Source: Echinicola sp. 20G (GTDB lineage: Bacteria; Bacteroidota; Bacteroidia; Cytophagales; Cyclobacteriaceae). Taken from it: a stretch of 64,000 bases of DNA. Where the stretch lies: assembly GCF_015533855.1 (NCBI RefSeq), contig NZ_AP024154.1, positions 2,300,501 through 2,364,500 on the forward strand. Reading direction: 5' to 3'. Shown piece by piece: positions 17,029 to 25,872 of the stretch. The notes beneath the pieces are model-generated. The model was not told the DNA's origin. It ran no database searches and was given only the letters and a program-made list of their open reading frames with translations. Position numbers and translations under genes: made by a program. Numbering within the stretch: the first letter of the stretch is position 1; every line of letters begins with the position of its first letter.

Positions 17029-18323
17029 TTTTCTAATGCAGATTTGTAAGTTTTCAATGCTCGCTCACGAGCCATTTTATGGTCTACTATTGGATCAGGA
17101 TATTGGTCACTACCATATTCTTTGACCCACTTTTTAATATATTTTAAGTCTTTGTCAAACTTTTTGACTTGGGATGATGGGTTGAAAATCCTGAAGTAGG
17201 GTTGGGCATCCGTTCCAGTTCCAGCAGCCCATTGCCAGTTGCCATTGTTGGAGGCCAATTCGTAATCCAGTAATTTCTTCGCAAAATACGCTTCTCCCCA
17301 ACGCCAGTCAATTAAAAGATGCTTGGTTAAGAAACTTGCCACAATCATTCTGACCCGATTATGCATATGACCGGTTTGGTTGAGCTCCCTCATGCCGGCA
17401 TCAACAATTGGATAACCTGTTTGGCCTTCACACCATTTAGAGAATTCCTCTTCATTGTTTCTCCACGGAATTTGGTCATATTTTGATTTAAAGGATTCGT
17501 CTATTACCTGAGGATTGTGATAAAGAATCATCATGAAAAACTCCCTCCAGATCAATTCACTAAGGAAAACCTCGTTTAATTTTTTGACCTCGAGGGCTAA
17601 CTGCCTTACACTGACGGTGCCAAAGCGGAGGTGAATACCAAGTCTTGAAGTATGATCAAGTGCTGGGATATCCCGGTTTTGGTCATAAGTTTTTATCAGC
17701 TCCTTGTCAATTTCCAAAGCAGGAAGCTGGATATCTGTCGCTTCAAAACCTAGCTCATTCAGTTCTGGAAGGTTTTGATGATCGGTTTGATAAAGCTTTT
17801 TGTAATTGATCTGATGAAGAGAAGGAGGATTTGCATTGAATTTTTGTAGCCATGTATTTTTATAAGGGGTATAAACTTTGTAAAAACTTCCGCTTTCATT
17901 CAAGATTTCATCTTTCTCAAAGATCACCTGGTCCTTAAAATCAAAGAAGTCTATTTTTTGATCTTTTAGAAGCTTTTCAACGGCCTTGTCTCGAGAAATA
18001 GCATAAGGTTCATAATCCCTGTTGGTGTAAACGTTTTGGACGTTATATTGCTCTATAAGGGTTTTAAAAACCTCAACAGGTTTTCCGACCCTGGTTAAAA
18101 TAGTAGAGCCTTTCTCTTGGAGTGATTGGTTGACTTTCTTAAGTTCTTGGAGAATAAATTCTACCCTGGCGTCTTTTTTATCTTCCAGCTCATTTAAAAT
18201 TTGGGAATCAAAAATAAAAACCGGAAGGACATTTTCTTCATTTTGACAGGCATAATAGAGTGCTGTATTGTCTTCAAGCCTCAGGTCTCTTCTCATCCAA
18301 TAGAGTGTGATTTTTTCCTTCAT
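17025..18323 (-). CDS. phrB: Deoxyribodipyrimidine photolyase (class I CPD)
   Basis: This 432-residue FAD enzyme repairs cyclobutane pyrimidine dimers using blue light. The N-terminal antenna domain starts ITLYWMRRDLRLEDNTALYY. The FAD domain has LDHTSRLGIHLRFGTVSVRQ, LSELIWREFFMMILYHNPQ, the TGYPIVDAGMRELNQTGHMH block, NRVRMIVASFLTKHLLIDWR and LASNNGNWQWAAGTGTDAQP with YFRIFNP. These tryptophans and the NNGNWQW motif mark a photolyase; cryptochrome-like signalling cannot be excluded. It is the first gene of a minus-strand unit with the Smr gene (4 bp overlap), 37 bp downstream of tamB. Confidence 0.93.
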   Translation of the reverse strand: MKEKITLYWMRRDLRLEDNTALYYACQNEENVLPVFIFDSQILNELEDKKDARVEFILQELKKVNQSLQEKGSTILTRVGKPVEVFKTLIEQYNVQNVYTNRDYEPYAISRDKAVEKLLKDQKIDFFDFKDQVIFEKDEILNESGSFYKVYTPYKNTWLQKFNANPPSLHQINYKKLYQTDHQNLPELNELGFEATDIQLPALEIDKELIKTYDQNRDIPALDHTSRLGIHLRFGTVSVRQLALEVKKLNEVFLSELIWREFFMMILYHNPQVIDESFKSKYDQIPWRNNEEEFSKWCEGQTGYPIVDAGMRELNQTGHMHNRVRMIVASFLTKHLLIDWRWGEAYFAKKLLDYELASNNGNWQWAAGTGTDAQPYFRIFNPSSQVKKFDKDLKYIKKWVKEYGSDQYPDPIVDHKMARERALKTYKSALEK

Positions 18324-18360
18324 ATTTCAATTCTGTTTTACATTAGAATCAAAAAGGACC

Positions 18361-21300
18361 TCAATTGTTTGGAGAAGCAAGTTCATTTTCTTCTTTTGGC
18401 TTGGTATCAATGATATTGATCTTTATTGAATCAGCAGGACTGATAGGGTCTGGCACTGCAGGTGTAGAATTGTTTTGGTAATCGTATCGCAAAAAATCAT
18501 CTGTGTCATTAATCAGTAATTTTTCTTTCTTACTTCTTCCAATATTTTGGAACAATTCCTTAAAGGAGCTAAAAAGCAAAGTCTGGGATACAGAAACACC
18601 GTAGGTATTTACCCTGTCCGTAATATTTAACGTGGAAGTGAAGGAGTTGAAATTGTTTCTATTGTAAATTCTAATTCGGTATCTGCCATCGTCCGTGATG
18701 AGGTATTCAGCTTGCCAATCTCCCGCAATACTGCTGAAGTCCGCATTGCCTTGTGGATCTGTGAAGCTGCCGTCACGGGTTACCCTCAATCTTCCATCCA
18801 AGAATGTGTAAGCCACCCTGAGCTGAAAAGTTTCTAAAGCGGTATTGTCCAAAGACGCAAGATCAATATTGATTTCGAGGTTTTGGTCAACTTGTGATAT
18901 CAGGGCATTTAACTGGGAAGAAACCAATTGGCTCAGGTTGGAGAAGCCAATTCCAGCGCTGTTAAATTGACCTTCCGGAGAGAATCTTCTTAGCATGATC
19001 AAAGAGAAAACCTGCCTGTTTTTTTCTTGCTCGTCATTGGCAATTCGGTTTTTGAAAGCGGAAATAGTGGTTTGGCTTTCACCGTCGGGAAACTCTGAAA
19101 AGTCAAAATCAAAGTTGATATCAGGAGAAAGAAGCGGGCCGTCCAAGTCCATAATTACTTTAACAGGATACCTTCTGTACAGTTGGGAATTATCAAATTC
19201 TGAATTGGAAGTTTGCGTGTTTTGCAAACTGGTCAGGGAAACATTCTCTTCATAGGTAGCTTTGATGTTCATTACGCCACCGTAAGGGTCGCCGTACCAT
19301 GAGATCCTTCCGCCCGGTAAGATTTCAAATTGACGGTTGATGATATTGTAAAGGGAGAAATTATATTTGGCATCCACGATTTCATAATCACCGGTCATGC
19401 TGAAATTGCCTTGTGTATCAATATTGAGGTTCAAAATTCCTCTTCCCCTCCCTTGGATATTTTCGCCTGTTCTTGGATCAATTTGGATTTCAGTGTAAGC
19501 ATCTGGCGTGACATCCAATACAAAGTTCATTCGGACATTATCTATTTCCAGTTTTTCTACTATTTCTTCGATTTGGATTTCCCTGGTGGTATCTCTTACA
19601 TTGATAATGTTGATGAACTCTTCTTGGGCTTGCCCCTCAGATTCTCCTATTGGGATATAGATTTTGGTATTAGGTCTTGTGGTGGCGTTTGCAGTAATGT
19701 CGAGGTTGCTGGCTGCTCCAAAGATTTCCAGTTTTCCACTGGCATAGGCAGTGCCGTAAAAGAGATCATTGTCACGGGAAGAGGTGTTAAGTACTTGGAA
19801 ATTATTCAAGTCAGATGAGATATCTAATACAAAGTTTTTAAAGCCATCATGGGCAATACCACCATTCATTCTAGCTGTATTTCCTTGGATATCAGTAATA
19901 TTTAGGCCTTTGAAACTAATTTCATTCGGAGTGAAATTGATGTTTCCATCAACGGTATAGTAGGTGTTTAGGTAATTGACCTTGACCCCACCACCTGTCA
20001 GTTTTCCTATGCCTCTTACGTTGGGTTGGTTTAGGGTGCCTGTCATCTCGATGTTTCCAGAAACAGTTCCTCCAAATTCAGTTAAATAATCAGAAAGGAA
20101 AGGTTCCAAAATGTCCAGTTTGGTATTTTCGAAATTACCTTCTAGGGCTAACTGATCATCATTTGTATTGAGAAACCCAGTAATTTCAACGGTTTTCTGT
20201 TCATCCCTATAATTGGTGAGGTTCAGGTTGACTTTTTCGTCTTCAAAATAGGTGGCAGCTTCCAAGTTTCCAATGAGGAAATTGTTGATACGCAAGCTGT
20301 CCAGCGTGATGCTGCCATAAGAGCCAGCTCTTTCTGAAAAACTGTTGAAAGCAAATATGCCATTGGCGGTGCCTTGGTACTGCTTGGTGTCAAAAGTGTT
20401 GAGGAAATCCAAGTTGACATCATTGATCTCAAAACTGAGGATTTCTTCAGGGTTTTCATTGATTCGCCCATTTAAAGCCAGAAACTGCCCATCATTGGAG
20501 AGCTTCAAATTATCAAAATCTATTTGCCCTTCTGAGATGACAATTGAATTATCTTCATCAAACTCCCAGTAGTTTTCCAGTATTTTAATATCTGATGGAG
20601 CGAAAACTATTGATGTTTGAGAGGGAGACAATTGAATCTCACTTTGGATCTGTGCATAACTTTCAGTCTTAAGCTGGTCTATCCCTAGGTTGAAATCAAT
20701 CGAAGATTCATCCCAAATGGCTTCCATGCTGAGGTTATTGAAGACCACATCTTGCGTAAGCTGTTGCTCCTTGGAGTTGATGTAAAAAGCAGCCAATACT
20801 TCCCTTGAATTTCTGATTTTGAAAGTGTTAAAATCTAAGTCATTTTCGAGAAATATTTTGCTGTCATATTGAATAGTGTCTATCCCTGAATAGAAGTTGA
20901 AAATAGTGTTCTCTGCAGTTTGGTAAAATGCTCCTTCTACAGAGGTGTTTTTGGAAATGTAAAGGGATGGTGCAAATAGTTGTACAATTGGATTGATATC
21001 ATTTAGACTCATGTTAATGTCCAAGTTGTATTCATTGAGCCCTTCCAATTTGTCTGTTTTTTTTTCGATATCCGTGTTGGTTATTATGGCCAGGTAGTCA
21101 TCAAGCAAGTATTGAATGTCCCTGTAAACTTCTTTGGCCTGAAACTTTCCTGAGATACTTGCCACTAGCAAATCAGAATTAAGGGAAATCATCCTCGTTT
21201 CTTCAGCAAAAACTGATTGAAAGAAGAAATTGTCAATAGAAAGGTTTCTTCCCTGATGGCTAATCAAAAGGTCTCTAAAGCGAGCGATTCCTTCTACTTC

Positions 21301-22986
21301 ATCCACATCTGTACCCTTGGTGTCCAACTCCACTCCGCCACTTACAAAGAATTCTTTTTCAGTTATATTAAGATTTTGCAGAAATGCAGTGTCGAGTTTG
21401 GCCGAAAGTCTTGCGGAATCTTTTCCATTTCTAAGGTCTAAAATACCATCAAGACTCATTTTTAAATTGGGGTCTTTAATGGTCAGCCTTCCTTTAAAAA
21501 GGTCTTTGCCATAGGTGGCATTGGTGGTTATTCCTGTGTAATTGTACTGATTGATGCCTACTTTGCTTACTTTTGCGTCCAACTCCAATAAGGCAGTTTC
21601 CAATGTGGTGCCTGTTCCTCGAAGGTTTCCTTTGAGTGAGATTCTTTGGAAGGTCTCACGGTCTTCCATGATTCGGCCTAAATCCAGGTTGTTGACCGTT
21701 AATTGACCATAATACCTCGGACTATTGTCATCAATCAGGTAATTTAGTTTTCCAGCTACCGTGCCTATTTGCGTTCTGAATTCTCCCTTGGCTTGGAACC
21801 TTGTCAGGTAGCCGTTGAAATCAGTGTCGAAGTGAATGTCCCGGAATTTACTGATTTCTTTGCGAGACTTTTCATCCAAGTAAGGAGCTAAATCCGCACT
21901 TGTGACACTGGAATTGACCAAGGAAAGTTGGAAGAAGGTACTGTCTATTTTGGGAAGGCCATCAATTTTGAATTGGCCAAATAATGCACTCCTTTCACCA
22001 AATCTAATCAAAAGCTCTTCAGAGTACAGGTCGCTGACTTTTCCATTGATGGCTCCGCTGAGGTAAATGCGGTCGTCAAAATCAGGGATTTTATCTGTGA
22101 AATATTTAAGATCTTTAATGTCCAGTACAGATTCATCCAATACCGCAGAAATAGTCACTTGGTTGTTGAAATCGCTGAGTGACTTTACGTTTTCATAACT
22201 GAATTTCAAATAGTTTTTGACGATGGTTTCATTGGATTTGAAAAACAAATCCTTGAATTCCATGGCTTGAGCGGAATAGGAAAAGTTGGCCAGTAGCTGT
22301 TGGAATTCCATGCCAGAAGTCGCTTCCAAACCTCTTAGGTACCTGATATCAAAGGAGATTTCCCCGTCCTTGGAAAGAAAATCCCTTGCTCCGCCTATCA
22401 AGTTTCTGAAACGGAGTCTTGTATAATCAAAGCCATCAACTATAGGCGTTTTTCGTAGGTCAAAAATATCCAATGACGTTCCTTCGAATGACATCCGATC
22501 TATGGAGAATTGACTGGTGCTAGTTGTTTTTTGTTTCTTGCGCTTGCCTAAAAAGCCATTGATTTGGTTGATGAACAAGGAAATATTGGGTAGGTCTTCA
22601 TCGGGGTGAGTCAGAAAACGGAGTTGCCCTCCCTTGAGTTGGATTTCATCCAAGCCGGGTTCATTACTGTTCAAAAGCCCTCTGAGTGAAAAGTCAATAT
22701 ATACATCCTGAAGATCTGCCATTAGGCTGTCTTTTGGATCGTGTACAGTCAGCCCCTTCAGGTTGATGGCATCCCACCATCGTATGTTGACTTTTTGAAT
22801 TTTTGTTTCAAATCCAGTGTTCTTGCTCAACTGCTCTGCTAAAAACTGGGTGGCAGAGGTTTGAATCGAAGGAATTTGCAGGGCAATGGCTGCCAAGATG
22901 ATAATTAGAAGGAGAAATACTGCTACGCGAAGCATTCCCCTCAAAGCTTTCTGCAAAAATTCCGTAACTTTCGATTTCTTTTCCAA
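18361..22986 (-). CDS. tamB: Translocation and assembly module protein TamB (DUF490)
   Basis: TamB is a very long inner-membrane-anchored protein spanning the periplasm, linked to outer-membrane biogenesis and lipid transport. From a TTG at 22986 the product is 1541 residues: a basic N terminus (EKKSKVTEFLQKALRGMLR), one membrane helix (VAVFLLLIIILAAIALQI), over 1300 residues of repeating beta-strand (AsmA-like groove) sequence, and the C-terminal DUF490 domain (VFSLIMLRRFSPEGQF, SSQLNALISQ, TFQLRVAYTFLDGRLRVTRD, YGVSVSQTLLF). An ATG at 22935 gives an alternative shorter start; the ATG at 23175 overlaps tsaD and is unlikely. Faces tsaD with 6 bp between start codons if TTG is used. Confidence 0.88.
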   Translation of the reverse strand: MEKKSKVTEFLQKALRGMLRVAVFLLLIIILAAIALQIPSIQTSATQFLAEQLSKNTGFETKIQKVNIRWWDAINLKGLTVHDPKDSLMADLQDVYIDFSLRGLLNSNEPGLDEIQLKGGQLRFLTHPDEDLPNISLFINQINGFLGKRKKQKTTSTSQFSIDRMSFEGTSLDIFDLRKTPIVDGFDYTRLRFRNLIGGARDFLSKDGEISFDIRYLRGLEATSGMEFQQLLANFSYSAQAMEFKDLFFKSNETIVKNYLKFSYENVKSLSDFNNQVTISAVLDESVLDIKDLKYFTDKIPDFDDRIYLSGAINGKVSDLYSEELLIRFGERSALFGQFKIDGLPKIDSTFFQLSLVNSSVTSADLAPYLDEKSRKEISKFRDIHFDTDFNGYLTRFQAKGEFRTQIGTVAGKLNYLIDDNSPRYYGQLTVNNLDLGRIMEDRETFQRISLKGNLRGTGTTLETALLELDAKVSKVGINQYNYTGITTNATYGKDLFKGRLTIKDPNLKMSLDGILDLRNGKDSARLSAKLDTAFLQNLNITEKEFFVSGGVELDTKGTDVDEVEGIARFRDLLISHQGRNLSIDNFFFQSVFAEETRMISLNSDLLVASISGKFQAKEVYRDIQYLLDDYLAIITNTDIEKKTDKLEGLNEYNLDINMSLNDINPIVQLFAPSLYISKNTSVEGAFYQTAENTIFNFYSGIDTIQYDSKIFLENDLDFNTFKIRNSREVLAAFYINSKEQQLTQDVVFNNLSMEAIWDESSIDFNLGIDQLKTESYAQIQSEIQLSPSQTSIVFAPSDIKILENYWEFDEDNSIVISEGQIDFDNLKLSNDGQFLALNGRINENPEEILSFEINDVNLDFLNTFDTKQYQGTANGIFAFNSFSERAGSYGSITLDSLRINNFLIGNLEAATYFEDEKVNLNLTNYRDEQKTVEITGFLNTNDDQLALEGNFENTKLDILEPFLSDYLTEFGGTVSGNIEMTGTLNQPNVRGIGKLTGGGVKVNYLNTYYTVDGNINFTPNEISFKGLNITDIQGNTARMNGGIAHDGFKNFVLDISSDLNNFQVLNTSSRDNDLFYGTAYASGKLEIFGAASNLDITANATTRPNTKIYIPIGESEGQAQEEFINIINVRDTTREIQIEEIVEKLEIDNVRMNFVLDVTPDAYTEIQIDPRTGENIQGRGRGILNLNIDTQGNFSMTGDYEIVDAKYNFSLYNIINRQFEILPGGRISWYGDPYGGVMNIKATYEENVSLTSLQNTQTSNSEFDNSQLYRRYPVKVIMDLDGPLLSPDINFDFDFSEFPDGESQTTISAFKNRIANDEQEKNRQVFSLIMLRRFSPEGQFNSAGIGFSNLSQLVSSQLNALISQVDQNLEINIDLASLDNTALETFQLRVAYTFLDGRLRVTRDGSFTDPQGNADFSSIAGDWQAEYLITDDGRYRIRIYNRNNFNSFTSTLNITDRVNTYGVSVSQTLLFSSFKELFQNIGRSKKEKLLINDTDDFLRYDYQNNSTPAVPDPISPADSIKINIIDTKPKEENELASPNN

Positions 22987-22992
22987 AGGATT

Positions 22993-24006
22993 ATGAAGAA
23001 TATTAATATACTCGCAATTGAGTCCTCCTGTGATGAGACTTCCGCGTCTATTATATCTGACGGCAAAATACTTAATAATATTGTCGCCACGCAATCGGTT
23101 CATGAAAAATATGGGGGGGTGGTTCCTGAATTGGCATCCCGTGCGCATCAGCAACACCTGATTCCAGTGATCCATGAGGCAATAGAAAGTTCTGGCTTAA
23201 AAAAAGAAGACCTGTCTGCTGTGGGGTTTACAAGAGGGCCCGGCTTGATGGGATCCTTGATGGTAGGGGTTTCCTTTGCCAAGTCTTTTGCCTATTCGCT
23301 GGGGATACCTTTGATCGATGTGAATCATATGCAAGCGCATATTTTGGCTCATTTCATAGATGACCCCAAGCCAAGTTTTCCATTTATCTGTCTAACGGTA
23401 AGTGGAGGCCATACCCAGTTGGTCTTGGTGAAGGACTACTTGGAGATGTTAGTAATTGGGGAGACTTTGGATGATGCGGTAGGAGAGGCCTTTGATAAGA
23501 CTGCTAAATTGTTGGGCTTACCTTATCCTGGAGGCCCGATGATCGATAAATATGCCAAAGAGGGAAATCCGGGTGCTTATAAGTTTCCATTGTCGGAAAT
23601 GCCAGGTTTGAATTATTCTTTCAGTGGCATCAAAACGGCTGTCTTATATTTTTTAAGGGATCAGTTGAAAGTCAATTCATCGTTTATAGATGAAAATATA
23701 GTGGATATTTGTGCTTCCGTGCAGTATACTTTGATCAAGATGCTGATGCAAAAGCTGAAGCGGGCAGCAAGGGAATATAAAGTCAAAGACATTGCTATTG
23801 CCGGTGGCGTTTCTGCTAATTCAGGGTTAAGGAATGAGTTGGAAAATTTGGCAAAAGAATTGAGCTGGAAAGTTTATGTCCCAAAATTTGAGTATTGCAC
23901 AGACAATGCTGCTATGATCGCCATGGCTGCTCACTACAAATACCTCAAAGGAGAGTTTTGTGGACTTGATGTCAGCCCAATGGCAAAAATGAAATTAGGA
24001 AAATAA
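22993..24006 (+). CDS. tsaD: tRNA N6-adenosine threonylcarbamoyltransferase TsaD
   Basis: TsaD transfers threonylcarbamoyl to A37 of ANN-decoding tRNAs, acting with TsaB and TsaE. The 337-residue product has the ASKHA start ILAIESSCDETSASI, VVPELASRAHQQHLIPV, the metal-binding HxxxH in NHMQAHILAH, LTVSGGHTQLVLV, GEAFDKTAKLLGLPYPGGP and the adenine loop IAGGVSANSGLRNEL, ending TDNAAMIAMAAHYKY. Length is normal. It starts head to head with tamB; its ATG lies in the 5' part of the tamB long reading frame, so the promoter must lie in tamB-side sequence (TAACTTTC near 22963 is one mismatch from a -7 box). smpB follows after 10 bp. Confidence 0.97.
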   Translation: MKNINILAIESSCDETSASIISDGKILNNIVATQSVHEKYGGVVPELASRAHQQHLIPVIHEAIESSGLKKEDLSAVGFTRGPGLMGSLMVGVSFAKSFAYSLGIPLIDVNHMQAHILAHFIDDPKPSFPFICLTVSGGHTQLVLVKDYLEMLVIGETLDDAVGEAFDKTAKLLGLPYPGGPMIDKYAKEGNPGAYKFPLSEMPGLNYSFSGIKTAVLYFLRDQLKVNSSFIDENIVDICASVQYTLIKMLMQKLKRAAREYKVKDIAIAGGVSANSGLRNELENLAKELSWKVYVPKFEYCTDNAAMIAMAAHYKYLKGEFCGLDVSPMAKMKLGK

Positions 24007-24016
24007 GTAAATAGTA

Positions 24017-24481
24017 ATGGCCAAGGAGAATAGGTTTAGTAAAACCATCAATATAAAAAATAGGAAAGCAAGTTTTGAATTTGAATTTCTGGATACCTAT
24101 GTGGCAGGTTTGTCTCTAGTAGGAACTGAAATCAAGTCCATCAGGGAAGGGAAAGTTTCCTTGAAGGAAGCATATTGTTATTTTAGAAGGGGAGAGCTTT
24201 TTGTCAAACAAATGCACATTTCTCCCTATTCCCAAGCCGCACACTTCAATCATGACGCGGTAAGGGAGCGAAAACTATTGCTTAATAAAAGAGAGCTTGA
24301 TAAATTAGAAAGTAAATTAACAGAGAAAGGGCTTTCTATCATTCCGGTTCGTATATTTATCAATAACAAGGGTTTAGCTAAACTGGAAATTGCCCTGGGT
24401 AGAGGTAAAAAACTTCATGACAAACGTCAGGACATAAAGAAAAAAGATGCAAAAAGAGAACTTGACAAAATGGCCTATTGA
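24017..24481 (+). CDS. smpB: SsrA-binding protein SmpB
   Basis: SmpB delivers tmRNA to stalled ribosomes for trans-translation. The 154-residue product carries NRKASFEFEFLDTYVAGLSL, VGTEIKSIREGKVSLKEAYC, EAYCYFRRGELFVKQMHISP, RERKLLLNKREL and the GKKLHDKRQDIKKKDAKREL basic tail that enters the decoding centre. Length and motifs are typical. It follows tsaD by 10 bp and its last 35 bp overlap the next gene in a different frame. Confidence 0.97.
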   Translation: MAKENRFSKTINIKNRKASFEFEFLDTYVAGLSLVGTEIKSIREGKVSLKEAYCYFRRGELFVKQMHISPYSQAAHFNHDAVRERKLLLNKRELDKLESKLTEKGLSIIPVRIFINNKGLAKLEIALGRGKKLHDKRQDIKKKDAKRELDKMAY

Positions 24482-25259
24482 TGAGAAATATGGAATATGC
24501 AGGCTAAGTTTAATAAGTGTTTATCAAGAGCCTAGACCGGGTGCCGGCTTATTAACACAGATACTTTTTGGAGAGACCTATGAGGTGGAGGAAGTAACCC
24601 CAGATCGTAAATGGCTCAAAGTAAAGGTGGAGGCTGATGGTGTTCTGGGCTGGATGCCGGCAGCCCAACATGAGGCCATACCTGAGGAAGCTTTTAATTT
24701 TTATAAAGATGAGGATTTTCAAGTGGTGACTTCCCCTCTCTCATCAATCAAGTTCAAGGGAGACCTCCTTTATATTTTACCAGGTAGTAGTTTACATATA
24801 GGTTCCAGTGAATTGTTTGATATGGATGGAACCCTCGAGTTCAAAGGAAATTCTAGGCATTATAAGGACAAGGCCACTGGGGAAGAACTGGTGTCCCTTG
24901 CTCAGATGTTCATAAATGTGCCCTTTCTGTCTGGCGGAAGGGGCTTTTTTGGTATTGGGTCTGGAAGTTTTATCCAGCTTGTATACAAGATTGCAGGTTA
25001 TAAGGCTCCAAAGTATATCTCCCAATTTGTGGAAGCGGGAAAGGAAATAGATTATCACGAAATCCAGCTGGGTGATGTGGTAATATTTGGAAATAACAAA
25101 GATATTCCGCATCATGCAGGAATATATATTGGTGACAATCAGGTGATTCATGTGAAAGGTAAGGTGAGAATGGATACAGTAAAGCTTGATGGAACCAAAA
25201 TGGCAAAAAACAATTCTCCTTTATATCAGGTTTTGAAAATCAGGAGATTAATGAAATAA
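24447..25259 (+). CDS. SH3b plus NlpC/P60-fold protein lacking the catalytic cysteine (probable pseudoenzyme)
   Basis: The 270-residue product has an SH3b-like N-terminal half (CRLSLISVYQEPRPGAGLL, then FGETYEVEEVTPDRKWLKVK and GVLGWMP) and an NlpC/P60-like C-terminal half. Active members cleave peptidoglycan stem peptides with a Cys-His-His triad in WGGR...G-I-D-C-S-G-F and HxGIYxG. Here the block reads FLSGGRGFFGIGSGSF: the Trp is Ser and the catalytic Cys position is Ser172. The histidines remain (H223 in HHAGIYIGDNQ, H235 in VIHVKG). The frame is intact, so this is not a decayed gene but likely a non-catalytic binding protein. No signal peptide is seen. The ATG lies inside smpB, a 35 bp overlap. 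Confidence 0.8.
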   Translation: MQKENLTKWPIDEKYGICRLSLISVYQEPRPGAGLLTQILFGETYEVEEVTPDRKWLKVKVEADGVLGWMPAAQHEAIPEEAFNFYKDEDFQVVTSPLSSIKFKGDLLYILPGSSLHIGSSELFDMDGTLEFKGNSRHYKDKATGEELVSLAQMFINVPFLSGGRGFFGIGSGSFIQLVYKIAGYKAPKYISQFVEAGKEIDYHEIQLGDVVIFGNNKDIPHHAGIYIGDNQVIHVKGKVRMDTVKLDGTKMAKNNSPLYQVLKIRRLMK

Positions 25260-25260
25260 G

Positions 25261-25776
25261 ATGGAAAAGAAGGTATTGGTGCTCAACTTAGATCATACGC
25301 CTGTGGCTGTGGTAACAGTACAGAAAGCGATGGTGCTCTCTATTCTGGAGAAAGTGAGCATTTTGGCAGATTACTCTTTTCTAAGTATTCGAACAGTGGA
25401 TCAAGAATTTAAGTATCCTGCAGTAGTTAGGCTGGACGAATATAAAAATGTCCCTTACAGAGGTGTTTTGCTGAACCGGGGCAATTTATTCAAAAGGGAT
25501 AATAATGAATGTCAATATTGTGGTTCGCAGAAGCATTTGACAATAGATCATGTGGTCCCTCGGTCCAAGGGAGGCAAAAGCAGTTGGACTAATTTGATTA
25601 CCGCTTGCCACCGGTGTAATGTGCAGAAGGGGGACAAGACTCCTGAGGAAGTAGGCTTTTTGATGAAAAGAAGACCTTTTAAACCATCCCTATCCTATTT
25701 TTTATCAGAATATGCGGAGAAAAATGCAGAAGAATGGATGCCGTTTTTAGAAGTGAGGACTGTTCAGAGTGACTGA
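25261..25776 (+). CDS. HNH endonuclease
   Basis: The 171-residue product has an N-terminal beta region (KKVLVLNLDHTPVAVVTVQK) and an HNH core: C84-Q-Y-C87, LTIDHVVPRSKGG with D96-H97, the N111 of WTNLITAC, and C116-x-x-C119, giving a zinc-supported beta-beta-alpha-metal fold. Proteins of this exact layout are common single genes in Bacteroidota chromosomes and their role is not settled. No intein, intron or toxin-immunity context is visible. It starts 1 bp after the NlpC/P60-like gene's stop and closes the tsaD-smpB-led run. Confidence 0.87.
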   Translation: MEKKVLVLNLDHTPVAVVTVQKAMVLSILEKVSILADYSFLSIRTVDQEFKYPAVVRLDEYKNVPYRGVLLNRGNLFKRDNNECQYCGSQKHLTIDHVVPRSKGGKSSWTNLITACHRCNVQKGDKTPEEVGFLMKRRPFKPSLSYFLSEYAEKNAEEWMPFLEVRTVQSD

Positions 25777-25842
25777 GAAATCTACATTGTTTTGATTGAT
25801 TAATAATGATTTAACCCATTGTTTCAGGGATTAATTTTTATA

Positions 25843-25858
25843 TTGGTTTTTTAACCAA
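25843..25858. repeat. Short inverted repeat before the GntP gene
   Basis: TTGGTT, TTTT, AACCAA forms a perfect 6 bp inverted repeat 14 bp before the GTG start at 25873. It may be an operator or the hairpin ending the upstream transcript. Nothing decides between these, and the AT-rich setting makes chance possible. Confidence 0.3.
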
Positions 25859-25872
25859 AATCCAACCTACCT

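Noticed and set aside
25261..25776. HNH gene as part of a homing intron or mobile element
   Set aside because: No intron, inverted repeats or interrupted host gene is visible, and it is in an orderly run of genes with intact neighbours.
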